This document shows, in pieces, positions 52,635 to 61,418 of a stretch of 64,000 nucleotides of DNA. The notes under the pieces were generated by a model. The model had not been told where the DNA came from. It ran no database searches and was given only the letters and a program-made list of their open reading frames with translations. The stretch's first letter is position 1. Each line of letters opens with the position of its first letter. The stretch spans positions 62,001 through 126,000 of the forward strand of contig NZ_JAHHZN010000008.1 of the NCBI RefSeq assembly GCF_018760735.1, read 5' to 3'. The translations under genes and the position numbers were made by a program. Source of the DNA: Hymenobacter piscis. GTDB taxonomy: Bacteria; Bacteroidota; Bacteroidia; Cytophagales; Hymenobacteraceae.

Positions 52635-55205
52635 CTAAAATTTGGCCTGCAGCTTGGCGAAGTAGAAGCGGCCGTTGGCGCCCATCTGCACCGGGTCCCA
52701 GGCCCCGCCGGTTTCCGTGAGCTGGGGGTTGAACAGCGTGGGGTAGCGGTTGAACAGGTTGGTGCTGCCCACAATCATCTGCAGGTGGTCGGTGAGGGCG
52801 TAGCTCAGCGTCAGGTCGGTGGTCACGCGCGCGTCGTAGTTCATCGGGTTGCCGTCCCAGTCAATCAGGTCCACGCCGGCGAAGCGCACCAGGCGCAGCA
52901 GTGTGCCGAAGCGGCCGAGCTGGTAATCAAAGGTGAGGTTGATTTTGGACGGGGGCGCCGACGCCTTCACGAAGGCCTGCTCGCGGGGCCCGAAGAAGTC
53001 GTCCTCCCGGCCCGTGAGGCGGCCGGAGGTCTGCACCCGGTCGATTTTGAGCTGGTTGAAGTTGGCGGCCAGCGTGGAGCTCAGGCGGCCGGTGCCCAAG
53101 GTGGCAGTGTGGTTGAGCACCACGTCGAGGCCCAGGGAGCGGGTGTCGGCGGCGTTGGCGAAGAACTGGGCCTGCCCCACGTTCAGGGCCACCAAATCGG
53201 GGCCGATAACCGGGTCGTCGTTGCCGAACTGGCTGGTGAGCACCACCCGGTCCTGCACCTTAATGTAGTAGCCGTCCACGGTCAGGCTCAGCGAGGAGCC
53301 GATGCGGCTGGTCAGGCCCACGTTGGCGCTGTTGGAGGTTTCCTGCCTGAGGGTCGGAATGCCCAGCTTCTGAGTAACGGGGCTGTTGTTGCGGGCCAGC
53401 AGCACTTCCACCGGCTGCCCCTGAATGAAGTTGGTGAAGGTGGAGTTGAAGTTGATTTGGGCCAGGGAGGGCGCCCGGAAACCGGTGCTGTAGGTGCCGC
53501 GCAGGGTCAGGAAGTCGGTCAGGTTGTAGCGGGTCGAGACCTTGTAGTTGAGCGTGCCGCCGAAGTCGGTGTAGTTTTCGTAGCGCAGGGCGCCGGCCAG
53601 CAGCCAGCGTTGGGTCACGCTCAGCTCGGCATCCACGTACACGCCCACATTGTCGCGGTCGGCTTTGATGGCATCGGTGGGCTGGAAGCCGGGGAAGCCC
53701 TGGGAGCCGCTGGCCCGGCGCTGCTCATCGGGCGTACCGGCCGGGTCGTAGTTGGCGTAGGAGGTTTCCTCGCCCGCGAAGAGCGAGTACCACTCGCGGC
53801 GGAATTCGGCCCCGGCGGCCACGTTCAGGCCGCTGAGCACGCTGGCGTAGTTGCGGGTCAGGCCCAGGCTCACCACATTCTGCTGGAGCTGGAAGCCCCC
53901 GGCATCAAACGACGTGGGCGAAGCCGCGCCCAGGGAGGAGTTCAGCGAGTTTTTCACCCCGTACTCGAAGCGGTTGGAGCCGAAGTTGTTGCTCAGGTCC
54001 AGGTCCCAGCCGCCCAGCTTCGTGCGCAGGCCCGCCACGGCCGAGGCATCCCAGATGTCGCTGGTAATGATGGGGTCGAAGCCGTTGGGGTAAATGGCGG
54101 GCACGTTCCGGTCGTCGTCGGCGAAGCGGGTCCAGGCGTAGGCGTCGCCCTGGCGCTTGTTGCCGCCCCCGAACACGTAAATGTGGGTCTGGTCGGTGAG
54201 GGCGAACTTGGAGTTGAGGTAGGCCGAGAGGTTCGACACCTTGGGGTCGCCGTACTCGCGGCGGGCCAGGCCATCGGGGGCCGGCACGGCGGCGCGCTGG
54301 GTGTGCTGGCGCTGGTTGAAGTCGAGGGTGGTGTTGATAAAGCTGCCCTTCTCGCCCAGGCCGAGGCCGTAGTTGACGTTGGCGTTGAAGTTGCCGCCGT
54401 CGAACTGCTCGTTGTCGCGGCGGTACTTGGCCTCGTAGGCCCCGTAGTTGACGTTGGCCGTGAGTTCCTTGACGGCGGTTTTGAGCACGATGTTAATCAC
54501 GCCCGCAATGGCATCGGAGCCGTACTGGGCCGCCGCGCCGTCGCGCAGAATCTCAATCCGCTCGATGCTGGCGGCCGGAATCACGTTCAGGTCGGTGCCG
54601 GTGTTGCCGCGCCCGCGGGAGCCGAACAGGTTCACCAGCGCCGACTGGTGCTGGCGCTTGCCGTTCACCAGCACCAGGGTCTGGTCGGGGCCGAGGCCGC
54701 GCAGGGAAGCCGGATCCACGTGGTCGGCCCCGTCGGAGCCGGTCTGGCGGTTGGAGTTGAAGGAGGGCGCCACGAATTGCAGCAACTGGTTCACGTCGAG
54801 CTGGCCGGTTTTGGTGGTCACTTCGCGCAGGTCAATCACGTCGACGGGCGAAGGCGAATCCGTGACGGAGCGGTTCTGGCTGCGCGAGCCCACCACCTGC
54901 ACGTCGCCGAGGCTGTTGGTGGCGTCGGCCAGGCGCACGCTCACTTCCCCGCTGCCGGCCACCTCCTGGGCTCCGTAGCCGATGGAGCTGATTTGCAGGC
55001 GCGGCGCGGCCGAGCGGGCCTTGAGCACGAAGCGGCCGTCGTTGTCGGTGGCGGTGCCGTTGTTGGTGCCTTTTTCCACCACCGTGGCCCCAATCACGGG
55101 TTTGCCGGCGGCATCGAGGACCCGGCCGGCAAGCGTCTGTCCCTGCCCGAAAGCGGTAGTGGCGCTGGCCACGCAGAGCGTAATGGCAAGTAGATTCTTC
55201 TTCAT
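52635..55205 (-). CDS. TonB-dependent receptor with carboxypeptidase-like domain
   Basis: An 856-residue outer-membrane receptor. Signal peptide MKKNLLAITLCVASATTAFG; carboxypeptidase-like domain from about 24 to 100 (AGRVLDAAGKPVIGATVVEK); plug from about 115 (NRSVTDSPSPVDVIDL, VDPASLRGLGPDQTLVLVNG, DGAAAQYGSDAIAGVINI); then a barrel ending GRFYFAKLQAKF. It differs from the receptor at 1347 in having the long RIEILRDGAAAQYGS plug end typical of the siderophore/vitamin type, although the substrate cannot be read. It is not paired with a SusD or DUF4249 gene. Its own repeat lies downstream. Confidence 0.92.
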   Translation of the reverse strand: MKKNLLAITLCVASATTAFGQGQTLAGRVLDAAGKPVIGATVVEKGTNNGTATDNDGRFVLKARSAAPRLQISSIGYGAQEVAGSGEVSVRLADATNSLGDVQVVGSRSQNRSVTDSPSPVDVIDLREVTTKTGQLDVNQLLQFVAPSFNSNRQTGSDGADHVDPASLRGLGPDQTLVLVNGKRQHQSALVNLFGSRGRGNTGTDLNVIPAASIERIEILRDGAAAQYGSDAIAGVINIVLKTAVKELTANVNYGAYEAKYRRDNEQFDGGNFNANVNYGLGLGEKGSFINTTLDFNQRQHTQRAAVPAPDGLARREYGDPKVSNLSAYLNSKFALTDQTHIYVFGGGNKRQGDAYAWTRFADDDRNVPAIYPNGFDPIITSDIWDASAVAGLRTKLGGWDLDLSNNFGSNRFEYGVKNSLNSSLGAASPTSFDAGGFQLQQNVVSLGLTRNYASVLSGLNVAAGAEFRREWYSLFAGEETSYANYDPAGTPDEQRRASGSQGFPGFQPTDAIKADRDNVGVYVDAELSVTQRWLLAGALRYENYTDFGGTLNYKVSTRYNLTDFLTLRGTYSTGFRAPSLAQINFNSTFTNFIQGQPVEVLLARNNSPVTQKLGIPTLRQETSNSANVGLTSRIGSSLSLTVDGYYIKVQDRVVLTSQFGNDDPVIGPDLVALNVGQAQFFANAADTRSLGLDVVLNHTATLGTGRLSSTLAANFNQLKIDRVQTSGRLTGREDDFFGPREQAFVKASAPPSKINLTFDYQLGRFGTLLRLVRFAGVDLIDWDGNPMNYDARVTTDLTLSYALTDHLQMIVGSTNLFNRYPTLFNPQLTETGGAWDPVQMGANGRFYFAKLQAKF

Positions 55206-55427
55206 ACAGAGTCTCGATTGAGCAATTCACAATCGGGTGCCGCCGGCGCAACGCCCACCGGCGGCAAGTATAGCCGTTTTGCCGGAAAACCAAGGAATTA
55301 TCTCCTCCTCCCCTTCCCAATCAACCCCTCAGGCGCCGCAGTACTATTGATTTCCGGCGTTTCCCCTTTTTTCCCTGCCCCGCCATCCGCTGGCAGGCCG
55401 GCTAGCACAGGGCCCGAAGTACCAACA

Positions 55428-55468
55428 AAAAAAGCCAGCCCCGGCAAGGGACTGGCTTCTTTCAGAAA
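55428..55468 (-). terminator. Terminator of E2 gene
   Basis: On the minus strand AAGCCAG...CTGGCTT forms the stem, with a run of seven T after it, 20 bases past the stop of the E2 gene. Confidence 0.75.
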
Positions 55469-55483
55469 AAGCGGCGGCTGAGC

Positions 55484-57202
55484 TTAGATAAGCATGCGCA
55501 GCGGATCTTCGAGCAGGCTCTTGAGCGTTTGCAGGAAGGCCGCGCCGGTAGCGCCGTCCACCACGCGGTGGTCGCAGCTGAGCGTTACCTTCATCACGTT
55601 GCCCACGGCCAGTTCACCGTCTTTCACCACGGCGGTCTGCTTGATGCCGCCCACGGCCAGGATGCAGGCATCCGGCGGGTTGATGATGGCCGTGAATTCC
55701 TCGATGCCAAACATGCCCAGGTTGCTGATGGTGAAGGTGCTGCCTTCCCACTCGGCGGGCTGGAGCTTCTTGCTCTTGGCCTTGCCGGCCAGCTCCTTGA
55801 CCTCGGTGGCAATCTGCGACATGCCTTTGCCGTCGGCGTTGCGCACCACGGGCACCAGCAGACCCTCATCCACGGCCACGGCCACCCCGATGTTGACCAC
55901 GTGGTTCTGACGGATTTTGTCGCCCAGCCAGGACGAGTTGACGGCCGGATGCTGCTTGAGCGCCACGGCGGCGGCCTTGATGACCATGTCGTTGAAGCTG
56001 AGCTTCACCGGCGAGAGGCCGTTGAGCTGGGTGCGCACTTCCATGGCCCGGTCCATGAGGATTTCCATCGTCAGATAGAAGTGCGGAGCCGTGAACAGGC
56101 TCTCGGAGAGGCGGCGGGCAATGACTTTGCGCATCTGCGACACCGGCGTATCGGTGTAGGTGCCGTCGGCGGGCTGGGCGGCCGGGGCGGCCGCAGGGGC
56201 CGGAGCAGCAGCCGGAGCAGCCTGCGGAGCCGGAGCGGCGGCGGGCTGGGCCACCGGAGCAGCGGCCGGTGCCGGAGCCGCGGCCGGGGCGGCTTCCAGG
56301 TCGCGGGACACGATGCGGCCATTTTCGCCGGAGCCTTTGATGGTGTTCAGGTCGATGCCTTTGTCCTTGGCAATGCTCTTGGCCAGGGGCGAGGCGAAGA
56401 TGCGGCCACCGGCAGCGGCGGGCGCGGTTTCGGCAGCCGGCGCGGGCGCCGAGGTGGAAGCGGAAGCCGGAGCAGAGGCTTCGGCCGCCGCAGCCGGGGC
56501 GGCTTCGGCCGGCGCGGGAGCTCCCCCGAGCAGGGCCTGCACGTCGGCTCCTTCTTCGCCAATGATGGCCAGCACGCCGTCTACGGCCACGGCTTCGCCT
56601 TCCTTGGGGCCGATGTAGAGCAGGGTGCCATCTTCGTAGTTGTCGAGCTCCATGGTGGCCTTGTCGGTTTCCACTTCGGCCAGGATGTCGCCGGATTTTA
56701 CTTTGTCACCGACCTTCTTCAGCCAGGCGGCAATGGTGCCCTCGGTCATCGTGTCGCTCATTTTCGGCATCCGGATGACGGTGGCCTTCTTGCCGTTGCC
56801 GGCGGGAGCGGCCGGGGCGGCCGGCTTGGGGGCCTCGGCTTTGGGGGCTTCGGGCTGGGGAGCAGCGGGAGCCTCTTCCACTTTGGGGGCTTCGGCTTTC
56901 GGTGCTTCGGCAGCGGGAGCCGGCTCAGCAGCCGAGCCGTTGAGCAGGCCGGAAATATCTTCGCCTTCCTTGCCGACAATGGCCAGCAGGCCATCCACGG
57001 CTACGGCTTCGCCTTCCTTCGGACCGATGTGCAGCAGGGTGCCATCCTCGTAGTTTTCCAGCTCCATGGTGGCCTTATCGGTTTCCACTTCGGCCAGAAT
57101 ATCCCCGGATTTTACTTTGTCGCCTACTTTTTTGAGCCACGAAGCAATGACCCCTTCGGTCATCGTGTCGCTCATCTTGGGCATTTTTATGAGTTCGGCC
57201 AT
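55484..57202 (-). CDS. pdhC: Pyruvate dehydrogenase complex E2 (dihydrolipoamide acetyltransferase)
   Basis: A 572-residue E2 subunit. Two lipoyl domains (about residues 1-77 and 140-215) each carry ETDKATMEL with the lipoyl Lys, joined by Ala/Pro/Glu-rich swinging linkers. The E1/E3-binding domain (FASPLAKSIAKDKGIDL, GSGENGRIVSRDLE) follows at about 275-315, then a second Ala/Pro linker and the catalytic domain ending with DHRVVDGATGAAF (catalytic His). It transfers acetyl groups from lipoamide to CoA. E1 and E3 genes are not adjacent. The two-lipoyl architecture and the EDPLRMLI end mark the pyruvate, rather than oxoglutarate, enzyme. Confidence 0.93.
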   Translation of the reverse strand: MAELIKMPKMSDTMTEGVIASWLKKVGDKVKSGDILAEVETDKATMELENYEDGTLLHIGPKEGEAVAVDGLLAIVGKEGEDISGLLNGSAAEPAPAAEAPKAEAPKVEEAPAAPQPEAPKAEAPKPAAPAAPAGNGKKATVIRMPKMSDTMTEGTIAAWLKKVGDKVKSGDILAEVETDKATMELDNYEDGTLLYIGPKEGEAVAVDGVLAIIGEEGADVQALLGGAPAPAEAAPAAAAEASAPASASTSAPAPAAETAPAAAGGRIFASPLAKSIAKDKGIDLNTIKGSGENGRIVSRDLEAAPAAAPAPAAAPVAQPAAAPAPQAAPAAAPAPAAAPAAQPADGTYTDTPVSQMRKVIARRLSESLFTAPHFYLTMEILMDRAMEVRTQLNGLSPVKLSFNDMVIKAAAVALKQHPAVNSSWLGDKIRQNHVVNIGVAVAVDEGLLVPVVRNADGKGMSQIATEVKELAGKAKSKKLQPAEWEGSTFTISNLGMFGIEEFTAIINPPDACILAVGGIKQTAVVKDGELAVGNVMKVTLSCDHRVVDGATGAAFLQTLKSLLEDPLRMLI

Positions 57203-57391
57203 CTGCGTCGTCGTCGTTGGGTTGAGTGGGGTCAAAATTAGCCCGAAAATCCGGGGGTGCAAACGAAAGTCTCGCCGAAGCCGGTGCCGGTCGGGAGCGA
57301 ATTTTCGCCTGCTGCCGCCTCTAAACCATTCTTTGTGAGGTCTGCCCCACCCCACTGGCGGCGGCCTGGCGACCCTCGTTCGGTGTACCTA

Positions 57392-58162
57392 CTACAGCTC
57401 CCGCACCCAGATGTTGCGGAAGCTGATCGGCTCACTCGGGTCGCCGTGCGACTGAAGCTTGATGGGCGACGGGCCGTGCTGCTGGTAGCTGGGCGGGCCG
57501 ATGTACACGGTGGCGCCTTTCAACTCGGTGTTGTTCTGCACCAGTACGCCGTTGAAGAGCACCGTCACGCGGGCGGGCGTCAGCAAGGAGCCGTCGGGCT
57601 TGAAGGTGGGCGCGGTCCATACTACGTCGTACGACTGCCACTGGCCGGGTTTCTGGGTGGGGTTGGCCAGCGGGATGAACTGCTTGTAGATGCTGCCGGC
57701 CATGCCGTTCACGTACGTTTCGTTCTGGTACGAGTCCAGAATCTGCAGCTCGTAGCCCAGGTCGCCTTTGCCCAGCGAGGCCAGAAACAGGCCGCTGTTG
57801 CCGCGCACCTGCCCCTTGCCGCTGATGGTGGCGGGCACCCGCCACTCTAAGTGCAGCTGGTAGTTGGTGAATTTCTGCTTGGTTTCGATGTTGCCCGTCT
57901 TCTTATCCACGGTCAGCACGCCGTCGGCCACCTTCCAGCCGGCCGGCTTGGTGCGGTCCTCCACCGATACCCACTGCGTCAGGTCGCGGCCGTTGAAGAG
58001 CACCACCGCATCGGAGGGCGGCGCGGTGAACACGCCGGTAGCCGCTACCACCTTCGGCACCGGTTTCCAGACTTCGGTTTCCTCGGGTTTGCCTTGCGGC
58101 TGGTTCTGGCCCACGGCAGACAGGCTGATAAGTAAAGCGGGAAGGAATAAGGCGGGTTTCAT
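57392..58162 (-). CDS. DUF1080 (3-keto-glycoside hydrolase-like) protein
   Basis: A 256-residue exported protein: signal peptide MKPALFLPALLISLSAVG, then a DUF1080 beta-sandwich (VLFNGRDLTQWVS, KVADGVLTVDKKTGNIETKQ, LHLEWRVP, GNSGLFLAS, YELQILDSYQN). The family is now known as 3-keto-disaccharide/glycoside hydrolases that act on sugars oxidised at C3. It is the last gene of a minus-strand carbohydrate cluster with TIM-barrel and Gfo/Idh/MocA enzymes, which fits that role. The repeat island at 58198-58393 separates it from the next gene. Confidence 0.88.
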   Translation of the reverse strand: MKPALFLPALLISLSAVGQNQPQGKPEETEVWKPVPKVVAATGVFTAPPSDAVVLFNGRDLTQWVSVEDRTKPAGWKVADGVLTVDKKTGNIETKQKFTNYQLHLEWRVPATISGKGQVRGNSGLFLASLGKGDLGYELQILDSYQNETYVNGMAGSIYKQFIPLANPTQKPGQWQSYDVVWTAPTFKPDGSLLTPARVTVLFNGVLVQNNTELKGATVYIGPPSYQQHGPSPIKLQSHGDPSEPISFRNIWVREL

Positions 58163-58197
58163 GGGCAGGGAAAGGGTAAGGCAGGTGGAAGTAAAGA

Positions 58198-58393
58198 ACG
58201 TCATGCTTCATCTGGCATCCGCTTTGCCAAAGCATCTCTACCGCTTCATTGATCGATTGTAAAGACGCGACACTTCGCGTCTCCTCGTTGCTGACGTTGG
58301 GGCGGCCGATTCGTTCTGGCGGGAGACGCGAAGTGTCGCGTCCCTACATCGTTCAATGAGGCGAGATTCTTCGCGCTGCTCGGAATGACGTTC
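58198..58393. repeat. Nested repeat island: B arm, family A dumbbell, B-like arm
   Basis: The left part (58198-58252) is a family B arm (ACGTCATGCTTC, AAGCATCTCTACCGCTTC). The middle (58258-58348) is a family A dumbbell (TGTAAAGACGCGACACTTCG ... GTCGCGTCCCTACA). The right (58353-58393) is GAGGCGAGATTC...GGAATGACGTTC, a right arm. So one palindrome has the other inside its arms. Confidence 0.8.
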
Positions 58394-58407
58394 TGATGGG
58401 TTCGGCG

Positions 58408-59292
58408 CTACACGTCGCACAGCCGCACCGCCTCGCGCAACGACTTTAACCCGTCGGCCTGGCGGGGCATGAACTCCTGGGCCACGTAGCCCTGGAAACC
58501 GGTGGCCTGGATGGCGCGCATGATGGCGGGGTAGTTCAGCTCCTGGGTGTCGTCGAGCTCGTGGCGGCCGGGTACGCCGGCGGTGTGGTAGTGGGCAATA
58601 TAGCGGTGGTGGGCGGTGAGGGTGCGGATGACGTCGCCCTCGTCGATTTGCATGTGGTAGATATCGTAGAGCAGCTTGAAGTGCTCGGAATTCAGCCGTT
58701 TGGCCAGCGCCACGCCCCAGGCGGTCCGGTCGCACTGGTAGTCGGGGTGGTCGATTTTGCTGTTGAGCAGCTCCATCACCAGCACCACTTTGTGCTTGGC
58801 GGCCAGTTCCATCAGCGGCTGGAGGCCCGCCACGCAGTTGGTGAGGCCGGCCTCGTCGGAGAGGCCGCGGCGGCTGCCGCTGAAGCAGATGAGGTTGGTG
58901 TAGCCGGCCTGCGCCACCTGCGGAATCATGGCGGCGTAGCGCTGCCGCAGCTGGGCGTGGAATTCGGGGTCGTTGAAGCCGTCGGTGAGGTTGATTTCCG
59001 CGCCGTTGCACATCGGCGAGTCGAGGCCGTACTTTTTGAGCGTGGGCCACTCGGCGGGGCCCACCAGGTCGATGCCCCGGAGGCCCATTTCCTTAGCCGC
59101 CGCGCACAGCTCGTCCAGGGGCATCTTGCCGAAGCACCAGCGGCACACCGACTGTTTCAGGTTGTTCTTCAAGGGTATTGAAGCGGTTTTTTGGTCCTCG
59201 GCTGCACACGCCGCCGAAACGCCCAGCGTACCTACTGCTGCCGTGCCGGTTATCAGGCCCTTCAGGGCGGCTCGTCGGTTCCAGGTGGCCAT
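58408..59292 (-). CDS. Exported TIM-barrel sugar isomerase (hydroxypyruvate isomerase-like)
   Basis: A 294-residue protein. The leader MATWNRRAALKGLITGTAAV has a twin-arginine motif with an Ala-rich end, so export in folded form is likely. The body is an AP-endonuclease-2-like TIM barrel: KQSVCRWCFGKMPLDELC, KEMGLRGIDLVGPAEW, NLICFSGSRRG, VVLVMELLNSKIDHPDY and FKLLYDIYHMQIDEGDV, with metal ligands Glu and Asp/His at the usual places. Hydroxypyruvate isomerase is the closest family name; in this cluster it may epimerise, isomerise or eliminate a keto sugar. It overlaps neither neighbour; the MFS gene upstream ends 2 bases before its start. Confidence 0.85.
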   Translation of the reverse strand: MATWNRRAALKGLITGTAAVGTLGVSAACAAEDQKTASIPLKNNLKQSVCRWCFGKMPLDELCAAAKEMGLRGIDLVGPAEWPTLKKYGLDSPMCNGAEINLTDGFNDPEFHAQLRQRYAAMIPQVAQAGYTNLICFSGSRRGLSDEAGLTNCVAGLQPLMELAAKHKVVLVMELLNSKIDHPDYQCDRTAWGVALAKRLNSEHFKLLYDIYHMQIDEGDVIRTLTAHHRYIAHYHTAGVPGRHELDDTQELNYPAIMRAIQATGFQGYVAQEFMPRQADGLKSLREAVRLCDV

Positions 59293-59294
59293 GG

Positions 59295-60554
59295 CTAAAC
59301 GGCCTGGGTGAGTGGGGTGGCGGGGTCGCGCAGGGTATCAGCGGCGGCAGTGGTTTGCGGCTGGGGCTGCTCCCGGAAGAAGGCCAGGAAGGCCAGCAGC
59401 ACCACCACGGCAATGCCGGCCGGAATCAGCCAGATCATGCGCCAGTCGTGGGTGGTGGGCGTGGTCTGGTACGCGTCGAAGATGCGGCCCGAGAGCAGCG
59501 TGCCGATGAGCATGCCCACGCCGTAGGTGGCCAGGGTGATGAAGCCCTGGGCGGAGCTTTTGAACCGCTCCCCGGCCAGGTTGTCGGTGTAGATCTGGCC
59601 CGTCACGAAGAAGAAGTCGTAGCAGACGCCGTGCAGCACGATGCCCGCAATCAGCATCCAGTAATTGCCCAGGCCGTTGCCATAGGCGAAAAACACGTAG
59701 CGCAGCACCCAGGCCGCCATGCCGATGGCCAGCATCTTCTTCACGCCCAGCCGACTAAAAAACAGCGGAATGGCCAGCATAAACAGCAGCTCCGATACCT
59801 GCCCCAGGCTCTGCACCCCCGCCGCCGACTTCATTCCGACTTCGTTGAGAAACGGATTGGTAAACCCGTAGTAAAAGGCCAGCGGAATGCAGATGGCAAT
59901 GGACGCCAGGAAGAAGATCAGGTAGGAACGGTTGCGCAGCATGCCAATGGCTTCCAGCCCCAGCAGGTTGCCGAGGGAGCTGGTCTGGTCCTTTTTCACG
60001 GGCGGGGTGGCCGGCAGCGTGAAGCTGAATACGCCCAGCAGGGCCGAGGCCCCGGCCGCCATCAGGAAGGTGCTTTGCAGGCTGTTGGTCTGCTCCCAGT
60101 TCAGCCAGCCAATGGTGAGGCCGGCCACAATCCAACCCAGCGTGCCCAGCACCCGGATGGGCGCAAACTCCTTCTGCGGGTTTTGCATCTGCCGGAAGCT
60201 GATGGAGTTTACCAGCGCCAGCGTGGGCATGTACAGCACCATGTAGGTGAGGATGCTGGGGTAGAAGCTGCCGAAATCAGGCGCCACTGAGGCCCGCCAC
60301 AACAGCACCGCGCCAGCTAGGTGCAGCACGCCCAGAATCTTTTGGGCCGAGAAAAACCGGTCGGCAATGAGCCCGATGATGAACGGCGCCACAATGGCCC
60401 CGATGGACTGCGTCAGAAACGCCACCCCCACCTGCGTGCCCGACGCGCCGAGGTTGCGCAGCAGGTACGTGCCCAGCGTCACGAACCACGCGCCCCAGAT
60501 GAAGAACTCCAGGAACATCATGATGGATAGCCGTATGCGGATGGAAGCAGTCAT
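59295..60554 (-). CDS. MFS transporter (nucleoside/sugar H+ symporter-like)
   Basis: A 419-residue inner-membrane transporter with 12 helices. RIRLSIMMFLEFFIWGAWFV and LGTYLLRNLGASGTQVG resemble the NupG/XapB nucleoside:H+ symporter branch of the MFS, and the pattern GQIYTDNLAGERFKSSAQG recurs in that branch. In Bacteroidetes such genes often sit in sugar clusters, so nucleosides need not be the substrate. It ends 2 bases before the start of the TIM-barrel gene, so they form one operon. Confidence 0.85.
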   Translation of the reverse strand: MTASIRIRLSIMMFLEFFIWGAWFVTLGTYLLRNLGASGTQVGVAFLTQSIGAIVAPFIIGLIADRFFSAQKILGVLHLAGAVLLWRASVAPDFGSFYPSILTYMVLYMPTLALVNSISFRQMQNPQKEFAPIRVLGTLGWIVAGLTIGWLNWEQTNSLQSTFLMAAGASALLGVFSFTLPATPPVKKDQTSSLGNLLGLEAIGMLRNRSYLIFFLASIAICIPLAFYYGFTNPFLNEVGMKSAAGVQSLGQVSELLFMLAIPLFFSRLGVKKMLAIGMAAWVLRYVFFAYGNGLGNYWMLIAGIVLHGVCYDFFFVTGQIYTDNLAGERFKSSAQGFITLATYGVGMLIGTLLSGRIFDAYQTTPTTHDWRMIWLIPAGIAVVVLLAFLAFFREQPQPQTTAAADTLRDPATPLTQAV

Positions 60555-60589
60555 GGGCAGGTGGGGATTAGGAATAGGTTGATTTTAAA

Positions 60590-60910
60590 CGTCATGCTGA
60601 GCGGAGGCGCAGCCACAGTCGAAGCATCTCGCGTGCTGACATTGCAACGATTGCGCCTCACCCCCCGGCCCCCTCTCCAGGGGGAGAGGGGGAGCCAGAC
60701 GATTGACTGGGTGATGTAGAGACGCAATATTTTGCGTCTCCTTGTTGCTGACGTTGTTTTGGCTGGTGCGGGAACCGGTTGTTCAACGCCGAGACGCTGA
60801 TGTTGCTGGTACTGGAGACAGTCGTTCAACGACGAGACGCAAAATATTGCGTCTCTACAATCGGCCAACGAAGCGGTAGGGATGCTTCGGCAAGCTCAGC
60901 ATGACCGTTC
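60590..60910. repeat. Nested repeat island: B arm, family C, family A, B arm
   Basis: Left B arm (60590-60649, ACGTCATGCTGAGCGG), family C hairpin (60655-60699, CTCACCCCCCGGCC), a longer family A dumbbell (60715-60859, TGTAGAGACGC ... GCGTCTCTACA with an extra inner element), then the right B arm (60865-60910, ending CTCAGCATGAC). No gene is seen in this 378-base gap. Confidence 0.85.
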
Positions 60911-60932
60911 ACCTCAACTGCCGCTGCTCCGA

Positions 60933-61406
60933 CTACTTCAGCGCCAGAATGTAGCGGGTCATTTCCTCGGCGTCTTTCTGGGAGAGGGCGGGGTGGGGCG
61001 TCATCGGGATTTCGCCCCAGTTGCCTTTGCCGCCGGTAATGATCTTCTTGGCCAGCATGGTCACGTTGGCGGCGGTGTTGGGGTATTTGGCGGCAATTTC
61101 CCGGTAGCCGGGGCCGATCAGCTTTTCATTTTCGCGGTGGCAGCTGGCGCAGTCGGAGCCCTCCATCAGCTTGGCTCCCACGGCCACGGCCCCGCCGGTC
61201 GGGGCCGTGCCGATTTTGGTGACGCTGGTATCTACCTGGGGCTGGCGGGCCACGGCGCTGAGGTTGGCGGTGGTGGTGCTGTCCTGAGCGGGAGCCGATT
61301 CGTCGGCCAGGGTGTATTCCTCTTGGGCTTTGGTGGAAGCGGTGTTATCGGAGCCGCAGGCCAGCAGCAGGGGCCCGCAGGCGAGCAATAGAAAAGCCTT
61401 TTTCAT
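60933..61406 (-). CDS. c-type cytochrome lipoprotein
   Basis: A 157-residue monoheme cytochrome. The lipobox is in LLLACGSD (Cys near residue 17), followed by a Thr/Ala linker and a cytochrome c domain from about residue 75: heme site CASCH, and the Met ligand in GEIPMTPHP. It is a membrane-bound periplasmic electron carrier. In sugar clusters of this kind such a cytochrome can take electrons from a flavin-type sugar dehydrogenase; no such enzyme is inside the window, but a further gene begins beyond the right edge. It ends 12 bases after the neighbouring epimerase gene on the coding side. Confidence 0.88.
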   Translation of the reverse strand: MKKAFLLLACGPLLLACGSDNTASTKAQEEYTLADESAPAQDSTTTANLSAVARQPQVDTSVTKIGTAPTGGAVAVGAKLMEGSDCASCHRENEKLIGPGYREIAAKYPNTAANVTMLAKKIITGGKGNWGEIPMTPHPALSQKDAEEMTRYILALK

Positions 61407-61418
61407 GGAAAGGAAGCG

